A DNA stretch of 64,000 bases from Burkholderia sp. WSM2232 (GTDB taxonomy: Bacteria; Pseudomonadota; Gammaproteobacteria; Burkholderiales; Burkholderiaceae): contig NZ_AWZV01000011.1 in the NCBI RefSeq assembly GCF_000472545.1, positions 124,001 to 188,000 of the forward strand, read 5' to 3'. The first letter of the stretch is position 1. Each line of letters opens with the position of its first letter. Below, in pieces: positions 37,650 through 48,021 of this stretch. Made by a program: the position numbers and the translations under genes. The notes under the pieces are model-generated. The model did not search any database. It saw only the letters and a list, made by a program, of their open reading frames with translations, and was not told the origin of the DNA.

Positions 37650-38850
37650 GACGAATATGAGCGGTACGAGCGCTGATCCCGTTGTGATCGTAAGCGCGGC
37701 GCGCACGCCGATGGCTGCGTTTCAGGGCGATTTCGCGTCGCTGAGCGCGCCGCAACTGGGCTCGATTGCGATCGAAGCCGCGGTGCAACGCGCCGGGCTG
37801 AAGCCCGAGCAGATCGACGAAGTGGTGATGGGCTGCGTGCTGCCCGCGGGCCTCGGCCAGGCGCCCGCGCGGCAAGCCGCGCTCGGTGCAGGCCTGCCGC
37901 TTTCCACCGGCAGCACGACGGTCAACAAGATGTGCGGCTCCGGCATGCGCGCCGCCATGTTCGCGCACGACATGCTGGCCGCCGGCTCGGTCGAGGTGAT
38001 TGTCGCGGGCGGCATGGAGAGCATGACCAATGCGCCGTACCTGCTGCCCAAAGCGCGAGCGGGCATGCGTATGGGCCACGGTCAGGTGATCGATCACATG
38101 TTCTACGACGGCCTTGAAGATGCCTACGAAAAAGGCCGCCTGATGGGCACCTTCGCGGAAGAATGCGCGGCATCGTTCGACTTCACGCGCGAAGCGCAGG
38201 ACGCTTTCGCTGTCGAGTCGCTCAACCGCGCGAAGCGCGCGAACGAAGACGGTTCTTTTGCGTGGGAGATCGCGCCGGTGAAAGTGCAAAGCCGCAAAGG
38301 CGAAGCGACCGTCGAGCACGACGAGCAGCCCTACAAGGCGAACCTCGGCAAGATCCCGACGCTCAAGCCCGCGTTCAGCAAAACCGGCACGGTGACGGCC
38401 GCGAACTCGTCGTCGATTTCGGACGGCGCCGCGGCGCTCGTCATGATGCGCGAGTCGACGGCGAAGCGCCTCGGCGTCAAGCCGCTTGCGCGCGTGGTCG
38501 GCCACTCCACTTTCGCGCAGGAACCGGCGAAGTTCACCACCGCGCCCGTCGGCGCGATCCGCAAGCTGTTCGACAAGAACGGCTGGCGCGCGGACGAAGT
38601 CGATCTGTACGAAGTCAACGAGGCTTTCGCCGTGGTCACCATGGCAGCCATGAAGGAGCACAAGCTCCCACACGACAAGGTCAACGTGCACGGCGGCGCA
38701 TGCGCGCTCGGCCATCCGATTGGCGCGTCCGGCGCGCGCATTATCGTCACGCTGATCGGCGCGCTGAAAAAGCGCGGCGGCAAGCGCGGCGTCGCAACGT
38801 TGTGCATCGGCGGGGGCGAAGCGACTGCCATGGGTATCGAACTGGTTTGA
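37642..38850 (+). CDS. acetyl-CoA C-acyltransferase (thiolase)
   Basis: This thiolase family enzyme has 402 residues. The nucleophile is Cys98 in NKMCGSGMR; the acid/base residues are His in GGACALGHPIGASGAR and Cys in LCIGGGEATAM. EVNEAFAVV carries the conserved Asn. The two-layer layout without an insertion is that of biosynthetic/PhaA-type or acetoacetyl-CoA thiolases, so either ketone-body and leucine breakdown or PHB supply is possible. It overlaps the carbonic anhydrase gene by eight bases. The first residues (MSETNMSGTSADP) could be shortened to a later Met. Confidence 0.9.
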   Translation: MSETNMSGTSADPVVIVSAARTPMAAFQGDFASLSAPQLGSIAIEAAVQRAGLKPEQIDEVVMGCVLPAGLGQAPARQAALGAGLPLSTGSTTVNKMCGSGMRAAMFAHDMLAAGSVEVIVAGGMESMTNAPYLLPKARAGMRMGHGQVIDHMFYDGLEDAYEKGRLMGTFAEECAASFDFTREAQDAFAVESLNRAKRANEDGSFAWEIAPVKVQSRKGEATVEHDEQPYKANLGKIPTLKPAFSKTGTVTAANSSSISDGAAALVMMRESTAKRLGVKPLARVVGHSTFAQEPAKFTTAPVGAIRKLFDKNGWRADEVDLYEVNEAFAVVTMAAMKEHKLPHDKVNVHGGACALGHPIGASGARIIVTLIGALKKRGGKRGVATLCIGGGEATAMGIELV

Positions 38851-38897
38851 CACGTCGCGCGCAGGTTCAGGCGCTTTGCATGGTTGGAGGTGATTCA

Positions 38898-39575
38898 ATG
38901 AAGACAGTGTTGATCGTCGGTGCGTCGCGCGGCATCGGTCAGGAGTTTGTCCGGCAGTACAAGGAAAGCGGCTGGCGCGTGCTCGCCACCGCGCGCGACG
39001 GCGCCGCGCTCGACGCGCTGTCCCAGCTCGGTGCGCAGCCCTATTCCGTCGACGTAACAGAGCCCGCGGATATTGCAGCACTCGGCTGGAAGCTCGACGG
39101 CGAACATGTCGATCTCGCCATCGTCGTGTCGGGCGTTTATGGTCCACGCAGCGAAGGCATTGAAACCATCACCGCCGAAGACTTCGACCATGTGATGCAC
39201 ACCAACGTGCGCGGCCCGATGCAACTCATGCCTATCCTGCTGCCGCTCGTCGAGGAAACGGGCGGCGTACTCGCGGTTATTTCGAGCAGGATGGGCAGCA
39301 TCGCCGATCCCAGCGGCAGGAGCGGCTGGTTGTATCGCGTGAGCAAGGCGGCGCTGAACGACGCGCTCAAGCTCGCGTCGCTCGAAGCACAGCGCGCGAC
39401 CTGCGTGTCGCTGCATCCGGGCTGGGTGCAGACCGACATGGGCGGCGCACAGGCCGCCGTCCATCCCACGCGCAGCGTGAGCGGCATGCGCGAAGTGCTC
39501 GCGCAGGCTGCGGCCTCGCGCGAGGCGTTCAACGGCCGGTTCTATCAATACGACGGCACGCAGCTCGACTGGTGA
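38898..39575 (+). CDS. SDR family oxidoreductase
   Basis: This is a 225-residue short-chain dehydrogenase with VGASRGIGQ near the start, a catalytic Ser in VISSRMGS, and YxxxK in YRVSKAA. The NAG motif is replaced (VVSGVYG), as in csgA/sniffer-type SDRs, which suggests carbonyl reduction; the substrate is unknown. A GGAGG sequence lies seven bases before the ATG. The frame upstream is open but only as a shadow of the thiolase gene. An acyl-CoA dehydrogenase gene follows after 12 bases. Confidence 0.87.
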   Translation: MKTVLIVGASRGIGQEFVRQYKESGWRVLATARDGAALDALSQLGAQPYSVDVTEPADIAALGWKLDGEHVDLAIVVSGVYGPRSEGIETITAEDFDHVMHTNVRGPMQLMPILLPLVEETGGVLAVISSRMGSIADPSGRSGWLYRVSKAALNDALKLASLEAQRATCVSLHPGWVQTDMGGAQAAVHPTRSVSGMREVLAQAAASREAFNGRFYQYDGTQLDW

Positions 39576-39587
39576 GGAGGCAGGCTC

Positions 39588-40718
39588 ATGGTGCTTGATC
39601 AGGATCACCTGATGGTGCGCGACGCGCTGCGCACCTTCGTGCGCGAAGCAATCACGCCGTACGCGGCGGTATGGGACCGCGAGCGCACTTTTCCGCAAGA
39701 CGTGCACCGTCAGCTTGCCGGGCTTGGCGCCTACGGCGTGCTCGTGCCCGAAGCCTACGGCGGCGCCGGCATGGACGCGCTCGCACTCGCGCTGATTCTC
39801 GAGGAAATCGCAGCCGGCGACGGCGGCACGTCCACGGCGATCTCGGTGAACAACTGCCCCGTGTGCAGCATTCTGCTGAGCTACGGCAACGACGCGCAAA
39901 AGCGCGACTGGCTCACGCCTCTCGCACGCGGCGAGATGCTCGGCGCGTTTTGCCTGACCGAACCGCAGGCGGGCTCCGACGCGTCCGCGCTGCGCACCAC
40001 CGCAATACGCGAAGGCGACACGTACGTGCTAAACGGCGTGAAGCAGTTCATCACGAGCGGCAAGAACGCCAACGTTGCGATCGTAATGGCTGTCACCGAC
40101 AAGGCCGCGGGCAAGCGCGGCATCAGCGCGTTCATCGTGCCGACCGACAGTCAAGGCTACGTGGTGGCGCGGCTCGAAGACAAGCTCGGACAGCATTCGT
40201 CGGACACCGCGCAGATCGTGTTCGAAGATTGCCGCGTGCCGGCCGCCAATCTGATCGGCGCGGAAGGCGAGGGGTATCGCATTGCGCTGTCGGGGCTCGA
40301 AGGCGGGCGCATCGGCATCGCGGCGCAAAGCGTCGGCATGGCGCGCGCGGCGTTCGAAGCGGCGTTGAGCTATGCGAAAGAGCGCGAGAGCTTCGGCACG
40401 CCGCTCTTCTCGCATCAGGCCGTACAATTCCGTCTCGCGGACATGGCCACGCAACTCGAAGCCGCGCGTCAGTTGATCTGGCACGCAGCCGCGTTGAAAG
40501 ACGCGGGCCAGCCCTGTCTCACGGAAGCCGCCATGGCGAAGCTGTTTGCCTCCGAGGCGGCCGAGCGCATCTGTTCCGCGGCGCTGCAGATTCACGGCGG
40601 TTATGGGTATTTGAGCGACTTTCCCGTCGAACGGATTTATCGCGATGTGCGCGTCTGCCAGATCTACGAAGGCACGAGCGACATCCAGAAGATACTGATC
40701 GCACGCGGTCTTGGTTAG
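39588..40718 (+). CDS. acyl-CoA dehydrogenase
   Basis: This FAD enzyme of 376 residues introduces the alpha-beta double bond of acyl-CoA. It shows the first signature LTEPQAGSDASALRTTA, FITSGKNA, the GQHSSDTAQIVFEDCRVP strand and the second signature QIHGGYGYLSDFPVERIYRDVRVCQIYEGTSDIQ, with the catalytic Glu in YEGT. This is the short-/branched-chain subgroup (Glu on the C-terminal helix, rather than the isovaleryl position). With the thiolase and SDR next door it probably acts in branched or short acyl-CoA breakdown, but the exact chain is unknown. The YchJ gene starts 6 bases later. Confidence 0.92.
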   Translation: MVLDQDHLMVRDALRTFVREAITPYAAVWDRERTFPQDVHRQLAGLGAYGVLVPEAYGGAGMDALALALILEEIAAGDGGTSTAISVNNCPVCSILLSYGNDAQKRDWLTPLARGEMLGAFCLTEPQAGSDASALRTTAIREGDTYVLNGVKQFITSGKNANVAIVMAVTDKAAGKRGISAFIVPTDSQGYVVARLEDKLGQHSSDTAQIVFEDCRVPAANLIGAEGEGYRIALSGLEGGRIGIAAQSVGMARAAFEAALSYAKERESFGTPLFSHQAVQFRLADMATQLEAARQLIWHAAALKDAGQPCLTEAAMAKLFASEAAERICSAALQIHGGYGYLSDFPVERIYRDVRVCQIYEGTSDIQKILIARGLG

Positions 40719-40724
40719 GTTTCG

Positions 40725-41174
40725 ATGAGCAAGCACAAATCGTCCGCGCAACGCCCCGTTGATTGTCCTTGCGGGGGCGCTGCGCCACACCCGTCCGGCG
40801 CGGCAAAACCACCGCGTTTTGCGCAGTGCTGCGGCCGTTACATAGACGGCGGCGAACTGGCGCCGCGCGCGCTCGAGCTAATGCGCTCGCGCTACAGCGC
40901 CTATGTTGTGGGCGCAACGGATTATCTGCGCGCCACATGGGCGCCAGCCACCTGCCCCGCCGATCTCGATGCGGACATCTCGGCGCCCGACGCCCCGCGT
41001 TGGCTCGGACTGCAAATCAAGGCGTTTGCGCAGACGGACCCCGCACACGCAACCGTCGAATTCGTCGCGCGGTACAAGGTGGGCGGCCGTGCGCATCGGT
41101 TGCATGAACTGAGCCGCTTCGTTCGCGACGACAACGGCCGCTGGCTCTATGTCGACGGCGACGTGCGCGAATAG
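40725..41174 (+). CDS. YchJ-family (UPF0225) SEC-C zinc-binding protein
   Basis: This is a 149-residue small protein. The N terminus has a zinc-type Cys cluster (CPCGG at 14-18 and QCCGRYI at 34-40), as in YchJ, followed by the NTF2-like domain (ALELMRSRYSAYVVGATDYLRATW, RLHELSRFVRDDNGRWLYVDGD). The family is uncharacterised. It sits at the end of the can-thiolase-SDR-acyl-CoA dehydrogenase run. Confidence 0.87.
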   Translation: MSKHKSSAQRPVDCPCGGAAPHPSGAAKPPRFAQCCGRYIDGGELAPRALELMRSRYSAYVVGATDYLRATWAPATCPADLDADISAPDAPRWLGLQIKAFAQTDPAHATVEFVARYKVGGRAHRLHELSRFVRDDNGRWLYVDGDVRE

Positions 41175-41827
41175 TTCTTCAGCAGCTTTCCCAGCCTTAC
41201 ACAGCGCGACTGCGGACAAGGCGCCGCTATTGCATATGTCCCTCTAGACGGGCCATTGTCGGCTGTTGGCTCGGCGCGACAGCCCGGCGGCTCCGCCATT
41301 GCCCGGCATACCGCAACAGCGGCGATTACATTTCTGCTTTATACGTCGATTTAAAGCCTGTTTGCGCCTCAGTTCGCGCCTGAGTGCGCCTTCATCCGCG
41401 CACCTCTTGCCGCCGGCCCCACCGCCTGCGGCCTCGCGCCCGACACGGCAATTTTTTCGTCGCGGGTTCTCCTTGATTGCACAAAACAAAATTGTCGTGC
41501 CAGGATGAGGCCGTTGCTTCATGACGTCACCCTGCGAGGGCCAGTTGGTAAGGGTTCCGCAAGTTGCGCCGGCGCCTGCCGATAACCAGATAGTAGGGGT
41601 TGCGGCAACGGCTCTGGCAGCAGATGTGGCGTTCATCATCGGCGCGTGGGGTCGCGTCGGCCGTTGGGTTGATCCCGTGCGATCTCGAGTTGGCGTGCGT
41701 GCGCTCCGCGCAATGCGTACGTGAGCATGTTTTTGTTTGTCGCAAACGCGCGCGAAAGGAAAACGTCAGCCGCGTGTCCCGATAAATGCAAAGCAGGCGT
41801 TGTAGCTTTTTTCAGGCAGGTACGTGA
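41175..41827. other. 653-base gap, no gene recognised
   Basis: This is the longest gene-free stretch of the window. It is visibly less GC-rich in places (for example around 41450-41500 and 41720-41800) than its surroundings. A few short open frames exist on both strands, all without ribosome binding sites or recognisable products. No terminator with a T-run, tRNA or repeat was seen. The final 100 bases are a plausible promoter region for the downstream secreted hydrolase. Confidence 0.4.
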
Positions 41828-43126
41828 ATGGTATTGAGCAAGGTTCTGGCCGGGTGGGCGACGATCTGTGCAGCGGCTACATGCGCTGTCGCAGCCGCGC
41901 ACGCGAACCCGCTCGCAGACGGCCAGCCAGGACCCCTCGCTCGCGCGCAGGTGCCGCGCATCGCGCTGCCCGACGACGTGTATCTGCCGAGCGCGCGCCT
42001 GAACCAGCAGATCATCCGCATTCCCGTCGACGCCGACGGCGAGATCACGCTTCAAACGACGATTTACAAGCCGGACGGCGCAGGCCCGTTTCCGATGATC
42101 GTCTTCAATCACGGCAAGATTCCCGGCGATCCGCGCATGCAGGAGCGCAGCGACCCGCTGCCGCTCGCGCGCGAATTCGTGCGCCGCGGTTATGTGGTGG
42201 TGGCGCCCAACCGCCAGGGCTTCGGCCAGTCGGGTGGCGTCTATCATCAGGACGGCTGCGATGTCGAACGCAACGGCATGTCGCAGGCAGCTGACGTGGC
42301 GGCCACGGTCGACTACATGTCGAAGCAGCCTTACGTCGACGCGTCGCATATCGTGGTAGCAGGCACCTCGCACGGCGGCCTCGCGACAATGGCCTACGGC
42401 ACCGAGGCCGCGCGAGGCGTGCGGGCGCTTATCAACTTCTCGGGCGGCTTGCGGCAGGACGCGTGTGGCGACTGGCAGGGCAACCTGACGCGTGCTTTCG
42501 GCGCATACGGCGACAAGACCAAAGTGCCCTCGCTGTGGATGTACGGCGACAACGATTCGGTATGGAATGCGCCGCTCGTCGCCGGCATGTATGCGGCGTA
42601 CGTCGCGCACGGCGCGAGCGCCAAGATGGTCGACTACGGCACCTACAAGAACGACGCACACCGGCTGGTTGGCGACCGCGACGGCGTACATGTCTGGTGG
42701 CCGGCCGTGGAGGCGTTCCTCGCGCGCGTGGGCATGCCCACGGGGGTGCAGTATCGCGTCGAGGATCCATCCGCGCCGAAGGCGAGCGGCTTTGCTTCCG
42801 TCGATGCCGTCGACGCCGTGCCTTACGTCGACGAAGCCGGTCGCAATGGGTATCGCAACTTCCTGCGCCAGTATCCGAGCCGCGCGTTTGCCGTGTCCGA
42901 TTCGGGTGCATGGTCGTGGGCCGAGGGCGGCGACGATCCCATGTCGGTCGCCATTGCCAACTGCCAGAAACAGAGCTCGGCACCTTGCCGGTTGTACGCG
43001 GTTGATAACTCCGTGGTGTGGGGAGATCAGAATTCGCGCACGGCTGATAGCGGCGCGGGCTCGTCCGACCGGTCCACGCTCTCTTCCGCTGAGGAAGGGC
43101 GGCATGCGCTTGCCAGTCGGGAATAA
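41828..43126 (+). CDS. secreted alpha/beta hydrolase (dienelactone-hydrolase-like)
   Basis: This is a 432-residue exported hydrolase with a signal peptide (MVLSKVLAGWATICAAATCAVAAAHA). The mature domain has FNHGKIPGDPR, NRQGFGQSGGVY and the nucleophile elbow GTSHGG; the acid/His region is GDNDSVWN and KNDAHRLVG. The elbow and lid spacing match Pfam DLH-type lipases/peptidases. A second, unassigned region (about 310-432, YRNFLRQYPSRAFAVSDSGAWSWAEGGDDP) follows, looking like a repeat-type sugar/peptidoglycan-related tail. The substrate is unknown. A terminator is not obvious after it. Confidence 0.8.
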   Translation: MVLSKVLAGWATICAAATCAVAAAHANPLADGQPGPLARAQVPRIALPDDVYLPSARLNQQIIRIPVDADGEITLQTTIYKPDGAGPFPMIVFNHGKIPGDPRMQERSDPLPLAREFVRRGYVVVAPNRQGFGQSGGVYHQDGCDVERNGMSQAADVAATVDYMSKQPYVDASHIVVAGTSHGGLATMAYGTEAARGVRALINFSGGLRQDACGDWQGNLTRAFGAYGDKTKVPSLWMYGDNDSVWNAPLVAGMYAAYVAHGASAKMVDYGTYKNDAHRLVGDRDGVHVWWPAVEAFLARVGMPTGVQYRVEDPSAPKASGFASVDAVDAVPYVDEAGRNGYRNFLRQYPSRAFAVSDSGAWSWAEGGDDPMSVAIANCQKQSSAPCRLYAVDNSVVWGDQNSRTADSGAGSSDRSTLSSAEEGRHALASRE

Positions 43127-43599
43127 GCACCCCGCAAACTCCCCCGTATTTCCTCAATTCGCGTACGTCCCAACGACAGTTGGGCGCTGTCCCATCCCCG
43201 AATTCAGTTAGCCATACTAATGGGCTTCGTGCAGCTCGACGGTCGGTCGCGGCTGCGCGGACGACATGAGCAGACAGTTCGCCGCCCGCGTCCAACTGGC
43301 GAAAAACCACCAGACGGCCCTCTTTTCGCCCCACCCCACCCAATACTTTTCCGTCGCCAACTCCGCCCATTTGCGAGCTTCGATCCAGAACGCAAACCAG
43401 CTGCACTGATCTGCGCCGAACCCCGCACCGCAAGCCGGAAAACGAGCCGCGGGCCCTAGTGCAAAGCCGGAAATAAACCGCTAATCTCGACCCCGCACGC
43501 TGACCTTCGGGCTGCGGCGCAGCGTAAAAGTCCACGCGCGCCACGTCCGAAAACCATAACAAGACCAACAGCAGCGGCACTCAAGCATCGGAGTACCTC
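43127..43599. other. 473-base gap before the biotin operon
   Basis: This probably contains the bioA promoter; no consensus pair is evident. No BirA-type operator (TTGTAAACC dyad) is visible, which agrees with birA lacking a DNA-binding domain. A 47-codon frame at 43266-43409 (MSRQFAARVQLAKNHQTALF...) has strongly GC-biased third positions but no good ribosome binding site; it may be a remnant or a small gene. A weak CCCAA/TTGGG hairpin lies near 43167-43183. Confidence 0.35.
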
Positions 43600-44961
43600 T
43601 TGGAAAATCCAGCAACCTCACCGACATCGACAGAAGACTGGATCGCCCGCAGCCTGCGCGCGGTCTGGCATCCGTGCACGCAGATGAAGCATCACGAGCG
43701 GCTGCCGCTCGTACCCGTTGCGCGCGGTCAAGGCGCGTGGCTTTACGACCGCGCGGGCCATCGTTATCTCGACGCGATCAGTTCGTGGTGGGTCAACCTG
43801 TTCGGCCACGCGAATCCGCGCATCAACGCAGCGCTGAAAGACCAGCTCGATACGCTCGAACACGCGATGCTCGCCGGCTGCACGCACGAGCCGGCCGTCG
43901 AACTTGCCGAGCGCCTCAGCGCGCTCACCAGCAACACGTTGGGCCATGCGTTCTTCGCATCGGACGGCGCCTCGGCCGTGGAAATCGCGCTCAAAATGAG
44001 CTTCCATTCCTGGCGCAATCGCGGTTTCGCGGACAAGCAGGAATTCGTCTGCATTGCCAACAGCTATCACGGCGAGACCATCGGCGCGTTGGGCGTGACT
44101 GACGTCGCACTGTTCAAGGACGCGTACGATCCGCTCATTCGCAATGCTCACGTGGTGGCCTCGCCGGACGCGCGGCTCGCTGAAGCGGGCGAATCAGCCG
44201 CAGACGTCGCACGTCGCGCGCTGCAACACGTGCGCGCGCTATTCGAAGCGCGCGCCGAAAAGATCTCCGCGCTGATCGTCGAGCCGCTGGTGCAATGCGC
44301 CGCAGGCATGGCCATGCACGACGCGTCCTACATTGCGGGCTTGCGCGCGCTATGCGATCAGTACGGCGTGCATCTGATCGCGGATGAAATTGCCGTCGGC
44401 TGCGGCCGCACGGGCACTTTTTTCGCCTGCGAACAGGCCGGCATCTGGCCGGATTTCCTGTGTCTGTCCAAAGGCATTAGCGGCGGTTATCTGCCGCTTT
44501 CCATCGTGCTTTCGCGCGACGAAATCTTCAACGCCTTCTATCACGACGACACCGCGCGCGGCTTCCTGCACTCCCACTCGTACACCGGCAACCCGCTCGC
44601 ATGCCGCGCGGCGCTCGCCACGCTCGACCTGTTCGCGAGCGACAACGTGCTCGCCGTCAACCGGCAAAAATCGGCCACCTTGAAGGCCGCGCTTGCGCCG
44701 CTCGCGCAGCACCCGAACGTGCGCAACCTGCGTCAATGCGGAACCCTCTTCGCGTTCGACGCAGTGATCGACAATGTTCAGGAAGCCAGAACATTCTCGC
44801 GCCGCTTCTTCGAAAATGCCTTGCAGCGCGAGTTGCTGCTGCGCCCCATCTCGACCACCGTGTACCTCATGCCCCCGTACATTCTCGACGACGAAGAACT
44901 TGCGCTGCTCGCCTCGCGCACGCGCGAGACTTTCGACGCCACCCTCGCGGAGGTGCGCTAA
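43600..44961 (+). CDS. bioA: adenosylmethionine-8-amino-7-oxononanoate aminotransferase
   Basis: This enzyme makes 7,8-diaminopelargonate from KAPA, with S-adenosylmethionine as the amino donor. The 453-residue PLP enzyme has [17 protein letters not shown], the Tyr/Ser site of [26 protein letters not shown] and the PLP lysine in [13 protein letters not shown]. The start is a TTG at 43600, supported by GGAG seven bases upstream; no ATG gives the right N terminus. It is the first gene of the bioA-F-D-B run; its stop shares one base with the bioF start (TAATG). Confidence 0.93.
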   Translation: MENPATSPTSTEDWIARSLRAVWHPCTQMKHHERLPLVPVARGQGAWLYDRAGHRYLDAISSWWVNLFGHANPRINAALKDQLDTLEHAMLAGCTHEPAVELAERLSALTSNTLGHAFFASDGASAVEIALKMSFHSWRNRGFADKQEFVCIANSYHGETIGALGVTDVALFKDAYDPLIRNAHVVASPDARLAEAGESAADVARRALQHVRALFEARAEKISALIVEPLVQCAAGMAMHDASYIAGLRALCDQYGVHLIADEIAVGCGRTGTFFACEQAGIWPDFLCLSKGISGGYLPLSIVLSRDEIFNAFYHDDTARGFLHSHSYTGNPLACRAALATLDLFASDNVLAVNRQKSATLKAALAPLAQHPNVRNLRQCGTLFAFDAVIDNVQEARTFSRRFFENALQRELLLRPISTTVYLMPPYILDDEELALLASRTRETFDATLAEVR

Positions 44962-46145
44962 TGCATCTTCTCGACACACTCGCTCAAGGACTGCGGGAGA
45001 TCGACGAGCGCGGGCTGCGTCGTCGCCGCCGCACGGCCGACACGCCTTGCGCGGCTCACATGAGCGTCGACGGCCGCGAAATAATCGGCTTCGCGAGCAA
45101 TGACTACCTCGGGCTTGCCGCGCATCCGCAACTGATCGCGGCCATTGCCGAAGGTGCACAACGCTTTGGCGCGGGCAGCGGCGGTTCGCACCTGCTAGGC
45201 GGCCACTCGCGCGCGCATGCGCAGCTCGAAGACGACCTCGCGGAGTTCGTCGGCGGCTTTGTCGACGCGCCGCGCGCGCTTTACTTCAGCACCGGCTACA
45301 TGGCGAACCTCGCGACGCTCACCGCGCTCGCGGGCCGCGGCACGGCGCTCTTTTCCGATGCGCTGAATCATGCGTCGCTGATCGACGGCGCGCGCTTGTC
45401 GCGAGCCGACGTGCAGATCTATCCGCACTGCGATATGGACGCGTTGAGCGCAATGCTCGACGCGTCGGACGCAGACGTGAAGGTCATCGTCTCCGATACC
45501 GTGTTCAGCATGGACGGCGACATCGCGCCGCTGCCGCGTCTGCTGGAACTCGCGCAACGGCACGGCGCATGGCTGATCGTCGACGATGCGCACGGTTTCG
45601 GCGTACTGGGCCCGCGAGGGCGCGGCGCGGTTGCAGAAGCCGCGTTGCGCTCGCCTAACCTTATTTCCATCGGCACGCTCGGCAAAGCGGCTGGCGTGTC
45701 GGGCGCATTCGTCGCGGCGCACGAGACGGTGATCGAATGGCTCGTGCAGCGGGCGCGTCCGTACATCTTCACCACGGCCTCAGTGCCGGGCGCCGCGCAC
45801 GCGGTGTCGGCAAGCCTGCGCATTATCGGTGGCGCGGAAGGCGATGAGCGGCGCGCGCATCTTCGGCAACTGATCGAGCGCACGCGCGCGATGCTCAAGA
45901 CTACGCCGTGGGTTCCGGTCGATTCGCATACCGCTGTGCAACCGCTCATCATCGGCGCGAACGAGGCCACGCTCGAGATCGCCGCCTCGCTCGATCGCGC
46001 GGGCCTATGGGTTCCCGCGATCCGCCCGCCTACCGTGCCGACAGGCACCTCACGCTTGCGCATTTCGCTGTCGGCGGCGCATTCGCATGAGGACCTCGAC
46101 CGGCTCGAAGCAGGCTTGCAACAGACAGGAGCGCGAACCGCATGA
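44961..46145 (+). CDS. bioF: 8-amino-7-oxononanoate synthase
   Basis: This PLP enzyme condenses pimeloyl-ACP/CoA with alanine to KAPA. The 394-residue protein shows [13 protein letters not shown], the [25 protein letters not shown] loop, [10 protein letters not shown] and the lysine motif [13 protein letters not shown]. Its start overlaps the bioA stop by one base and its stop overlaps the bioD start by four, so translation along the operon is coupled. The pimelate-chain genes bioC and bioH are not in this cluster. Confidence 0.95.
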   Translation: MHLLDTLAQGLREIDERGLRRRRRTADTPCAAHMSVDGREIIGFASNDYLGLAAHPQLIAAIAEGAQRFGAGSGGSHLLGGHSRAHAQLEDDLAEFVGGFVDAPRALYFSTGYMANLATLTALAGRGTALFSDALNHASLIDGARLSRADVQIYPHCDMDALSAMLDASDADVKVIVSDTVFSMDGDIAPLPRLLELAQRHGAWLIVDDAHGFGVLGPRGRGAVAEAALRSPNLISIGTLGKAAGVSGAFVAAHETVIEWLVQRARPYIFTTASVPGAAHAVSASLRIIGGAEGDERRAHLRQLIERTRAMLKTTPWVPVDSHTAVQPLIIGANEATLEIAASLDRAGLWVPAIRPPTVPTGTSRLRISLSAAHSHEDLDRLEAGLQQTGARTA

Positions 46146-46891
46146 CCTCGCTACCCGTTAATCATCAGATGCCGTCGCAAGCCATGTCGCTATTTGTCAC
46201 CGGCACGGATACGGAAATCGGCAAGACCTTCGTTTCGTCTGCATTGCTGCGCGGTTTCGCGCGCGAGGGACTGCGAGCCGCTGCAATGAAGCCGATTGCC
46301 GCGGGCGCATTTGAGTTGAACGGCGAATTGCACAACGAAGACGCAGATCAGCTCGACGCAGCGTCGAATGTGTTGCTGCCGCCCGAGATGCGCACGCCGT
46401 ATCTGCTGAAGGAACCGGCCGCGCCGCATATCGCGGCGGCGCTGGAAAACGTCGCATTCGATATCGACCGCATCGTGGCCTGCCATCGGCAAGCGCTCAC
46501 GCATGCAGACGTCGTGGTAGTGGAAGGCGTAGGCGGTTTTCGCGTGCCCTTGACCGCGACGCAGGACACTGCCGATCTCGCCGTCGCGTTGAACCTGCCG
46601 GTTGTGCTGGTGGTGGGCATGCGGCTTGGCTGCATCAATCACGCGCTGCTGACCGCCGACTCCATTGCCGCGCGCGGTCTCACGCTTGCCGGGTGGGTCG
46701 CGAATCGCATCGATCCGGACATGACCTTTCCCGACGAAAACATCGCGTCGATCCGCGAGCACCTCGCGCGCGAGCATCACGCGCCGTTGCTCGGCATCGT
46801 GCCGCATATGAGCCCAGCATCGCCGGAACTCGCCGCCGAAAGGCTCGACATTGAACAGCTATTGCAGACACTGCGTCACTCGCAGCGCTGA
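46142..46891 (+). CDS. bioD: dethiobiotin synthetase
   Basis: This enzyme closes the ureido ring of dethiobiotin using CO2 and ATP. The 249-residue protein has the P-loop [12 protein letters not shown] (about 21-32), the MKPIAAG loop and [12 protein letters not shown] with the acidic Mg site. Two Mets lie before the conserved part ([25 protein letters not shown]), so the start could be later; the first is kept because it overlaps the bioF stop by four bases (ATGA). Confidence 0.93.
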   Translation: MTSLPVNHQMPSQAMSLFVTGTDTEIGKTFVSSALLRGFAREGLRAAAMKPIAAGAFELNGELHNEDADQLDAASNVLLPPEMRTPYLLKEPAAPHIAAALENVAFDIDRIVACHRQALTHADVVVVEGVGGFRVPLTATQDTADLAVALNLPVVLVVGMRLGCINHALLTADSIAARGLTLAGWVANRIDPDMTFPDENIASIREHLAREHHAPLLGIVPHMSPASPELAAERLDIEQLLQTLRHSQR

Positions 46892-46926
46892 ATCGAACAT
46901 CCCATTCATTCATGAGGATTGAACAC

Positions 46927-48015
46927 ATGAACCAACTGAACACCGCTGCGTCGCCTGCGGGCACCCCCGCCGCGAGCAACGCGAACGCCAACCCGAACGC
47001 AAACGCCGCCCTCGCGGGCAAACAACTCGCGCGCTGGCGTGTCGCCGACATCGTCGCGTTGTACGAACTGCCGTTCAACGACCTCATGTTCCGCGCACAG
47101 CAAACGCATCGCGAGCATTTCGACGCGAACACGGTGCAACTGTCCACGTTGCTCTCGATCAAGACGGGCGGCTGCGAAGAAGATTGCGCGTATTGTCCGC
47201 AGTCGGTACATCACGACACGGGCCTGCAAGCGGACAAGCTGATGCCGGTGGACGAAGTGCTCGCCGCCGCGAAAGCCGCCAAGGAAAACGGCGCGACGCG
47301 CTTCTGCATGGGCGCCGCGTGGCGCAATCCGAAAGACCGGCATCTCGAGCCGATCAAGGACATGATTCGCGGCGTAAAGGCGATGGGACTGGAAACCTGC
47401 GTGACGCTCGGCATGCTGGAAACGCATCAGGCGCAAGCCTTGCGCGAGGCCGGCCTCGACTACTACAACCACAATCTGGACACGTCGCCCGAGTTCTACG
47501 GCCAGATCATTTCCACACGCACGTACCAGGATCGTCTGGACACGCTTGAACGCGTGCGCGACGCGGGCATCAATGTGTGCTGCGGCGGGATTGTCGGCTT
47601 GGGCGAGTCACGCCGCGAACGCGCGGGCCTGATTGCGCAGTTGGCGAACATGGATCCGTATCCGGAGTCGGTGCCGATCAACAACCTCGTGCAAGTGGAA
47701 GGCACGCCACTGACCGGCACGGAAGCGATCGATCCGTTCGAGTTCGTGCGGACAATCGCGATTGCGCGCATCACCATGCCGCGTGCAATGGTGCGTCTGT
47801 CCGCCGGCCGGGAGCAGATGGACGAGGCGCTGCAGGCCATGTGCTTTCTCGCGGGCGCCAACTCGATTTTCTACGGCGACCAGTTGCTGACGACTAGCAA
47901 CCCGCAAGCGGAAGCGGACCGCAAACTGCTTTCGCGTCTGGGCATCCGCGCCGAGGCGGCCCAGAAAATGCCGCTCGAAAAGAGCGGCTGCGAGCACGGT
48001 TGCGCTCCCGCGTAA
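46927..48015 (+). CDS. bioB: biotin synthase
   Basis: This radical-SAM enzyme inserts sulfur into dethiobiotin. The 362-residue protein has the 4Fe-4S motif CEEDCAYC (CxxxCxxC) in [28 protein letters not shown], and GGIVGLGES. The second, sulfur-donor cluster residues are present (Cys in CCGGIVG and in METCVTL; Arg in [13 protein letters not shown]). The first 30 residues are Asn/Ala-rich and probably disordered. The ATG at 46927 is preferred over one 15 bases earlier because GAGG lies at the right distance. The stop is six bases from the converging sulfate-binding gene. Confidence 0.95.
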   Translation: MNQLNTAASPAGTPAASNANANPNANAALAGKQLARWRVADIVALYELPFNDLMFRAQQTHREHFDANTVQLSTLLSIKTGGCEEDCAYCPQSVHHDTGLQADKLMPVDEVLAAAKAAKENGATRFCMGAAWRNPKDRHLEPIKDMIRGVKAMGLETCVTLGMLETHQAQALREAGLDYYNHNLDTSPEFYGQIISTRTYQDRLDTLERVRDAGINVCCGGIVGLGESRRERAGLIAQLANMDPYPESVPINNLVQVEGTPLTGTEAIDPFEFVRTIAIARITMPRAMVRLSAGREQMDEALQAMCFLAGANSIFYGDQLLTTSNPQAEADRKLLSRLGIRAEAAQKMPLEKSGCEHGCAPA

Positions 48016-48021
48016 GGCGCG

